Below, piece by piece: positions 5,836-9,917 of a DNA stretch of 9,917 bases (position 1 is the stretch's first letter; every line of letters begins with the position of its first letter). Source of the DNA: Thermoplasmata archaeon (GTDB taxonomy: Archaea > Thermoplasmatota > Thermoplasmata > Lutacidiplasmatales > UBA184); the NCBI GenBank assembly GCA_021823085.1, contig JAKAPG010000047.1, forward strand, positions 1-9,917. The letters are read 5' to 3'. The notes under the pieces are model-generated. The model was not told the DNA's origin and did not search any database. It worked only from the letters and a program-made list of their open reading frames with translations. Made by a program: the position numbers and the translations under genes.

Positions 5836-7143
5836 CTATCCTGCGCCGGACTTGAGGAACTCTCGCAGCAGGACCGTCGCGTACGCTCCCTTCGGCAACG
5901 CGAACGTAAAGCGAACGGAGTCCGCGGGTGCCCCCTCCGGGGCGATCCCAATCGGTGGAAGCGCCACGACCACCGGACGATAGGCTCCGCGGCTCGCAAG
6001 TTCCGGGAAGGCCGGTAGGGCAAAGTCGCTGGGACGGATGTCCTCCTCGGCGAGCACCTCTTGCAACAATTCACCGGCCGGGCCTTCCGGCAGCGGGGAA
6101 CCGTATCCCACGAGCGGGCCCGCGACGACGGCCCTCGCGCGCTCGACCAAGTCCGAGCACTCGGCCATGTTGTCCGGAGCCACGGGGATCGCGTCCGTTC
6201 CGCGGATGGTGCCGTCCCGGCTGAGGCGAAGGATCCGGTCCCCCACGATCGGACGCGTGAGGGGAAGCCCCCGCCTCCACCGCAGGGAGATCCATCGGTT
6301 GAACAGGAGCGACTGGTAGGCGTGAACGAACAGCATCCTCAACTCTCGCGCGAGGCCGTTGAGCGCTCGTCCGGGAGGTTGGCCCCGCTCGAGCCGTTCG
6401 AGGATCGCTCGTTCGAACCGATACTCGCGCGGGAACTCCCGGAGGGCCCGGGAAACATCGTGATCCGCGGCGTACTGCCGGCGCGCGGCGACGCCCGGGC
6501 CATCTTCCCCGACGGGGACGGCGGTCAGATAGATGTCCACGGCACCCGCCGCGTCGCCCCGGACGAGGGCGCGGCCGACCTCGTGCGTGACCGGGCGGAC
6601 CTCTCCGAATCGTTGGGGCCCGAAGAAATTGGGAAACCCGCCGGCCCTGCGAAGCTCGTCGCGGATGACGTGGAATCGGACCGCCGATTCCTCGGCCGGA
6701 CCCTCGAGGCGCCGGACCCGGATGTCGAACGCGTTCCCGAAGTGATGACCGAGCCGGACGCCTTCCGTGGCCCGGTAGGCGTCCAGGACCGTGACCTCCG
6801 AGAGTCCGAGCTCCCGATCCGGCGGCGCGCCCCGGTAGGAGAACAACCGCTCCGAGACGGCGCGTCGATCCTTCGTTCCGGCCCACTCGAGCGAACGCCG
6901 GGGCAGGCCGAGCCGACGGGCGATCGCCTCCGCGAGCTCGTGCTGCTCCCAGTTCCGGCTCTCGATGCGAAGGACGGTGAACGGACCGTCGGTCACGGGC
7001 ATCGGATACGCCGACACTTCTCGGACCCGAAAGTCCTCCGCATCGGACTTGACCGCGCCGGCAACGCCGGGCGTGCGCGTGATGTAAAATCCCATTCCGA
7101 GCGCGCGATCCCGCTCGGGAGGTTGAAGTTCGGGAACGGTCAT
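5836..7143 (-). CDS. truD: tRNA pseudouridine(13) synthase TruD
   Basis: TruD isomerises uridine 13 of tRNA (and other sites in archaea) to pseudouridine. The 435 residues are normal for archaeal members. The catalytic block is EWAGTKDRRAVSE, with catalytic Asp92 in the family's GTKD motif. Further signatures are HHFGNAFDIRV (133-143), NFFGPQRFG (172-180), HAYQSLLFNRW in the middle of the TRUD-specific region, and LPKGAYATVLLRE (416-428) at the C-terminus. The ATG at 7143 is chosen over a start 33 bases upstream because archaeal TruD begins with a short VPE-rich segment just before the YITRTPGVAG region. AGGGAG directly abuts the ATG with no spacing. It is 37 bp downstream of the MFS gene and probably co-transcribed with it. 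All key residues appear intact. Confidence 0.95.
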   Translation of the reverse strand: MTVPELQPPERDRALGMGFYITRTPGVAGAVKSDAEDFRVREVSAYPMPVTDGPFTVLRIESRNWEQHELAEAIARRLGLPRRSLEWAGTKDRRAVSERLFSYRGAPPDRELGLSEVTVLDAYRATEGVRLGHHFGNAFDIRVRRLEGPAEESAVRFHVIRDELRRAGGFPNFFGPQRFGEVRPVTHEVGRALVRGDAAGAVDIYLTAVPVGEDGPGVAARRQYAADHDVSRALREFPREYRFERAILERLERGQPPGRALNGLARELRMLFVHAYQSLLFNRWISLRWRRGLPLTRPIVGDRILRLSRDGTIRGTDAIPVAPDNMAECSDLVERARAVVAGPLVGYGSPLPEGPAGELLQEVLAEEDIRPSDFALPAFPELASRGAYRPVVVALPPIGIAPEGAPADSVRFTFALPKGAYATVLLREFLKSGAG

Positions 7144-7180
7144 CTCCCTGAGGGCATTCCCGAGAGACGCTCCCACGAAC

Positions 7181-8614
7181 TTAGGGTCTCGCGTTCTCCG
7201 CGGTCCGATCTCCGCGATCGAACGGTCTCACGGGTCCGGGAGGCACGGGCCGAACGGTCACCGGCCTTCGGAGATGCGTGAGACGCTGACGGATCGTGAA
7301 GATCGGGAAGGGAATTGGGGTGAGCATCAGCAGGCCCACCGCGACGACGATGGCGGCCAGTATGTAGGTGGGCCGGAATCCGAACGATGCGAACAGGTAG
7401 CCCCCCAGCACCGTCCCGAAGAGGCTCCCGATGCCGGCGACGGCATTGTACAGACCGAGGGCGCGACCCCGAGCCGCCCGTCCGACCAGCCGAATGAGGA
7501 AGAGCGTGCTCGCGGTGCTGACGAACGCCCAGCTGACTCCCATCAACGCGTTCAACAGAGTCATCCAGCCGGTGAGCCCGACGCTGCCGTACCCCAGGAT
7601 CACGAAGGCCGGCGACCAGACGAAGAGGAGGATCAGCAGGGTCCGCCCCCCGAGCGACGCCATGAAGATTGACTTCGGCGAGTGGGTCTCGACGGCGACG
7701 CCGGAGTGGAAGAACAGTGCGGTCGAGGCCCCGGCGGCGCCGAGGTAGACGATGAAGATGCTCGCGTCGGAAAGCTTGGTCACCTCGAGCAGGTAGACCG
7801 GAAACGGCCCGTAGAAGATGTCGAAGCCCACGCTCATCACGGCGAGGGCAGCGAGGAAGAGCCACTCCTTTCTCGGGAGGCGATCGACGGGTCCCCTCGC
7901 CAGATCGACGATGTTGAGCACGCGCGAGCGGACGTGCCGAAGGCGCTCGATGACGCCCCGGTTCAGGTTGATCAGCTCGGCGACGCTCGAACGCGCGAGC
8001 CGACGGGCCGGCTCCTCGATCCACGCGAACGCGATGATCGCGGCGAGGATGGCGAGGGCCCCCGACAGAATCAGGAGGGCCGTCATCGTCTCGATCGGGC
8101 TCTGGTGAAGCCCGAGGACGAACAGCCACACGAAGCCGATGGCGAGCCCGATCGTCGTACCGAGGCCCGAGATCAGACCGAACAGACCGATGTCCATCGG
8201 CCACCAGCGCTTCTGTCGTGTCTCGAGCAGGAGCATCGTCCCGATCGGTGCGCTGGCCGCGCTGGCGAGGCCCTCGACCACGTTCAGCCAGAAGAATGTG
8301 ACGAGGTTCTGGGCGAGCGCGATCAGCACGATGCTGACGCCGGTCGCGAGGAAGGAGCCGACCAGGAAGTACTTCCGGTGTGCGATCTGATCGGAAAGGT
8401 TCCCCCAGAGGATGGTGAACGGCACCTGGCTCATCGCGCTCGCCGCGATGATGATTGTGACCGCGAACGCGGAAGCGCCGAAATGCTGCAGTGCGAGCAA
8501 CGGGATCAACGGGGTCGCGATGCCGTCCGATATCGCGAGCGGGAGGTAGGCGAAGAACCACAGATCGTTGGTCGAAGGTCGGAGCTCGACCTTCTGCTTG
8601 ATGTCGACGCTCAC
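7181..8614 (-). CDS. Major facilitator superfamily (MFS) permease
   Basis: This is a 477-residue membrane transporter with about 12 predicted spans in two halves. The first spans are near residues 18-41, 49-70 and 82-101. The MFS motif A between spans 2 and 3 is GNLSDQIAHRK (71-81). A long basic cytoplasmic loop of about 50 residues (about 200-250) joins the halves. The second half carries a GRALGLYNAVAGIGSLFGT segment typical of the motif-A-like loop and following helix. The C-terminal tail is Arg/Pro-rich and probably cytoplasmic. The substrate cannot be assigned from the sequence; drug, sugar or organic-anion export or import are all possible. The GTG start at 8614 is supported by GGAGG 10 bases upstream and a TATA-like ATTTAT about 50 bases upstream. 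truD follows after 37 bp. Confidence 0.9.
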   Translation of the reverse strand: MSVDIKQKVELRPSTNDLWFFAYLPLAISDGIATPLIPLLALQHFGASAFAVTIIIAASAMSQVPFTILWGNLSDQIAHRKYFLVGSFLATGVSIVLIALAQNLVTFFWLNVVEGLASAASAPIGTMLLLETRQKRWWPMDIGLFGLISGLGTTIGLAIGFVWLFVLGLHQSPIETMTALLILSGALAILAAIIAFAWIEEPARRLARSSVAELINLNRGVIERLRHVRSRVLNIVDLARGPVDRLPRKEWLFLAALAVMSVGFDIFYGPFPVYLLEVTKLSDASIFIVYLGAAGASTALFFHSGVAVETHSPKSIFMASLGGRTLLILLFVWSPAFVILGYGSVGLTGWMTLLNALMGVSWAFVSTASTLFLIRLVGRAARGRALGLYNAVAGIGSLFGTVLGGYLFASFGFRPTYILAAIVVAVGLLMLTPIPFPIFTIRQRLTHLRRPVTVRPVPPGPVRPFDRGDRTAENARP

Positions 8615-8660
8615 CGTGGCGACGCCTCCGAGCGAGGTCGTCTATCGGTAGGGTCGAGGG

Positions 8661-8667
8661 ATAAATG
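8661..8667 (-). promoter_or_regulatory. TATA-like element for the MFS gene
   Basis: The minus strand reads CATTTAT, an A/T island in the 95-bp spacer upstream of the MFS gene, 47-53 bases before the GTG. That gives a predicted leader of about 20 bases, which would contain the GGAGG at 8625-8629. TATA spacing and ribosome site are mutually consistent, making this one of the better promoter calls here. Confidence 0.5.
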
Positions 8668-8709
8668 CTCAGTTCGTGCGGCAGTCTCCGAGCCTCCGGG
8701 TTCGCCACC

Positions 8710-9294
8710 CTACGGTGCGGGGGGGACGTCGAGGGTCTGCAACAGTTCACGATACTCGCCGGCATCGATCCACTCGACCTTCAGATAATCTCGAAGGAAC
8801 TCGTCGGACGCATCGAGCCGCCGGGCATCTTCGATGACGATCCGATATGCGTCGATCTCCGTCCATCGGCGGACGTAGCTGATTCCGGGCGGCCACAGGT
8901 CGGCGCCGTGGCGGCGCTGGCGAACGTGACAGAGTTCGTGGTAGATGTCCATGTAGAGCGTGAGCGCCGAGCTCTCCCGCAGGTGGGGCGCGCCGACTAC
9001 GATGCAGTCCTTGTCGGCGGAGACAACCGGTTTCCAGCGCCGACGGAGGTCCTTCGGCACCTCGCGCGGCGCGACGTACATCCACATATCCTGGTCGACG
9101 AGCTCGATCTCGGTCTCGCGGAACAAGCGTTCGCGCTCACGAGGATCCGGCTCTACCTTGTTCGCGATCGGCAGCCGGTCCGCGCCCGGAAACGCTTCGA
9201 GGAGCGGATGGCGCCCGACGGGGATCGATCGTGCGATCTCAAACCCCTTCGGGGGTGGGATCTCCGTCGGAGCCACCGACTTCGTGCGGGGCAT
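8710..9294 (-). CDS. Putative small zinc metallopeptidase (HExxH)
   Basis: This 194-residue protein carries HELCH at residues 119-123, the zinc-binding and catalytic motif of many metallopeptidases. A downstream WTEIDAY contains Glu146, a plausible third zinc ligand in gluzincin style. The helix before the motif (SSALTLYMDIYHELCHVRQ) is typical of the active-site helix. The N-terminal 100 residues have no motif I recognise, and there is no signal peptide, so a cytoplasmic location is likely. I cannot name the family; similar HELCHVRQ proteins are usually annotated as hypothetical. A non-peptidase role of the fold remains possible. The ATG at 9294 sits about 28 bases from the palindromic TATA-like box, fitting a leaderless transcript. 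It is divergent from a second peptidase gene, and the MFS gene follows 95 bp after its stop with its own promoter-like box. Confidence 0.75.
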   Translation of the reverse strand: MPRTKSVAPTEIPPPKGFEIARSIPVGRHPLLEAFPGADRLPIANKVEPDPRERERLFRETEIELVDQDMWMYVAPREVPKDLRRRWKPVVSADKDCIVVGAPHLRESSALTLYMDIYHELCHVRQRRHGADLWPPGISYVRRWTEIDAYRIVIEDARRLDASDEFLRDYLKVEWIDAGEYRELLQTLDVPPAP

Positions 9295-9317
9295 GATCCT
9301 GCGGCGATGCCCGGTCT

Positions 9318-9327
9318 ACATTAATGT
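9318..9327. promoter_or_regulatory. Palindromic TATA-like box between two divergent peptidase genes
   Basis: ACATTAATGT is a perfect 10-bp palindrome and the only A/T-rich block near the middle of the 92-bp spacer. Toward the metallopeptidase its centre is about 28 bases from the ATG, ideal for a leaderless archaeal promoter. Toward the P1 peptidase it is about 64 bases from the ATG, implying a leader of about 35-40 bases. A second, weaker patch (CAATACT, 9353-9359) lies about 31 bases before that ATG and could be its own TATA element. Confidence 0.55.
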
Positions 9328-9386
9328 GGCGCTGGCGCGCCGTCGGCGCGCTCAATACTCCGAACGCCTACGGGACCTTTGTCTCG

Positions 9387-9917
9387 ATGGCGAGCCAGGA
9401 GATCTCCTTCTCTCGAATTCCGGGACTGCGGGTGGGCCTAGCGAGCGCTCCGCACGCACGCACCGGCGTCACGGTGGTGCGCTTCGGCCGAGCGGCGCCC
9501 GTGGTCGTGGACGTCCTCGGAGGAGCGCCGGCGACGTACGACATCGCCTCCCTCCGCCTGGACGCCACCTTTGGCCGACGCTGGGCGATCTTCTTCACGG
9601 GCGGGAGCGTCTACGGCCTGGACGGAGCGCGAGGGGTTCGCACCCGCCTCATCGAGGAGGGGGAGGGTCAATCTCCGTTCGATCCCTCGTACCCCATCGT
9701 CCCGATCTCGGGCGCCGCGATCTTCGATCTGCCTCGGGACCGGACGCCGATCCCGGACTACGCTCCCATCGCCTACGAGGCCGCACGCCGCGCCTCTACC
9801 GCGCCTCTCGCGCACGGGCGGGTCGGTGCGGGCTCGGGCGCGACAATCGGGAAGTATCTCGGTCGTAATCGCTCGATGCCCGGAGGGATGGGCTCGGCCG
9901 CGGTCCGGACCTCGTTC
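9387..9917 (+). CDS. P1-family peptidase (DmpA/S58 type), N-terminal part
   Basis: This is the first 177 residues of a serine peptidase of the P1/S58 family (DmpA, BapA), N-terminal-nucleophile-like enzymes that cleave themselves into two chains and act as aminopeptidases or on D- or beta-amino peptides. Visible family blocks are the opening IPGLRVG, VDVLGGAPATYD, FFTGGSVYGLDGARGV, YPIVPISGAAIFDL, GRVGAGSGATIGKYLG and GGMGSA (166-171). Ser170 in the last is the expected nucleophile, with self-cleavage before it. The His often found after GLRVG is Leu. Translation was made directly in frame from ATG 9387; no other start lies in frame just upstream. There is no signal peptide, so it is probably cytoplasmic. 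The window cuts the second chain. It is the only plus-strand gene here and is divergent from the metallopeptidase. Confidence 0.9.
   Translation, partial: MASQEISFSRIPGLRVGLASAPHARTGVTVVRFGRAAPVVVDVLGGAPATYDIASLRLDATFGRRWAIFFTGGSVYGLDGARGVRTRLIEEGEGQSPFDPSYPIVPISGAAIFDLPRDRTPIPDYAPIAYEAARRASTAPLAHGRVGAGSGATIGKYLGRNRSMPGGMGSAAVRTSF

Noticed and set aside
7144..7176. Longer start for truD at 7176
   Set aside because: The added 11 residues lie outside the family's usual N-terminus and would leave only 4 bases to the MFS stop codon.
1..9917. Defence island, CRISPR array, prophage or integrated element
   Set aside because: No direct-repeat array, nuclease, integrase, transposase or toxin-antitoxin pair is visible. 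Gene content is mainly housekeeping.

Overview
The window reads as a piece of a GC-rich archaeal chromosome. The evidence is an archaeal/eukaryal-type initiation factor aIF5B, an archaeal-type TruD, a Dpo4-like Y-family polymerase with a possible C-terminal PCNA-binding tail, and a pair of KaiC/RAD55-type RecA-superfamily ATPases. Most starts lack a well-placed Shine-Dalgarno sequence but have an A/T-rich TATA-like island about 26-30 bases upstream, as in leaderless archaeal genes. High GC together with this gene set would fit an uncultured Thermoplasmatota-like lineage, but that placement is inference. No rRNA, tRNA, CRISPR array, insertion sequence or integrase is visible.

Layout. Every gene but the last is on the minus strand, so the list runs in minus-strand transcription order from high to low coordinates. 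At the right edge a P1-family (DmpA-type) peptidase, cut by the window end, runs on the plus strand (9387 onward). It is divergent from a small HExxH metallopeptidase (8710-9294), and the two share a 92-bp spacer holding a perfectly palindromic TATA-like box. Next come an MFS permease (7181-8614) and truD (5836-7143), 37 bp apart and probably one transcript. A short spacer with an A/T-rich inverted repeat leads into two overlapping RAD55-like ATPase genes (4867-5772 and 4152-4880). The first lacks the key Walker A and catalytic residues; the second keeps them.

A 330-bp hairpin-rich gap separates these from a 102-residue helical protein of unknown function (3513-3821). A 644-bp gene-free stretch with several strong inverted repeats and a possible pseudoknot follows. 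Then come a DinB/Dpo4-type translesion polymerase (1756-2868), galT (718-1725) with a perfect 14-bp palindrome between its putative TATA box and its start, and the N-terminal G domain of aIF5B (1-630, cut by the window start).

Most of the window is ordinary housekeeping: translation initiation, tRNA pseudouridylation, galactose metabolism, lesion bypass and transport. The parts most worth a second look are the degenerate/active ATPase pair, the divergent peptidase pair with its symmetric promoter, the two structured gene-free gaps, and the galT palindrome. I do not see a defence system, a biosynthetic cluster or a clearly novel multi-gene system.
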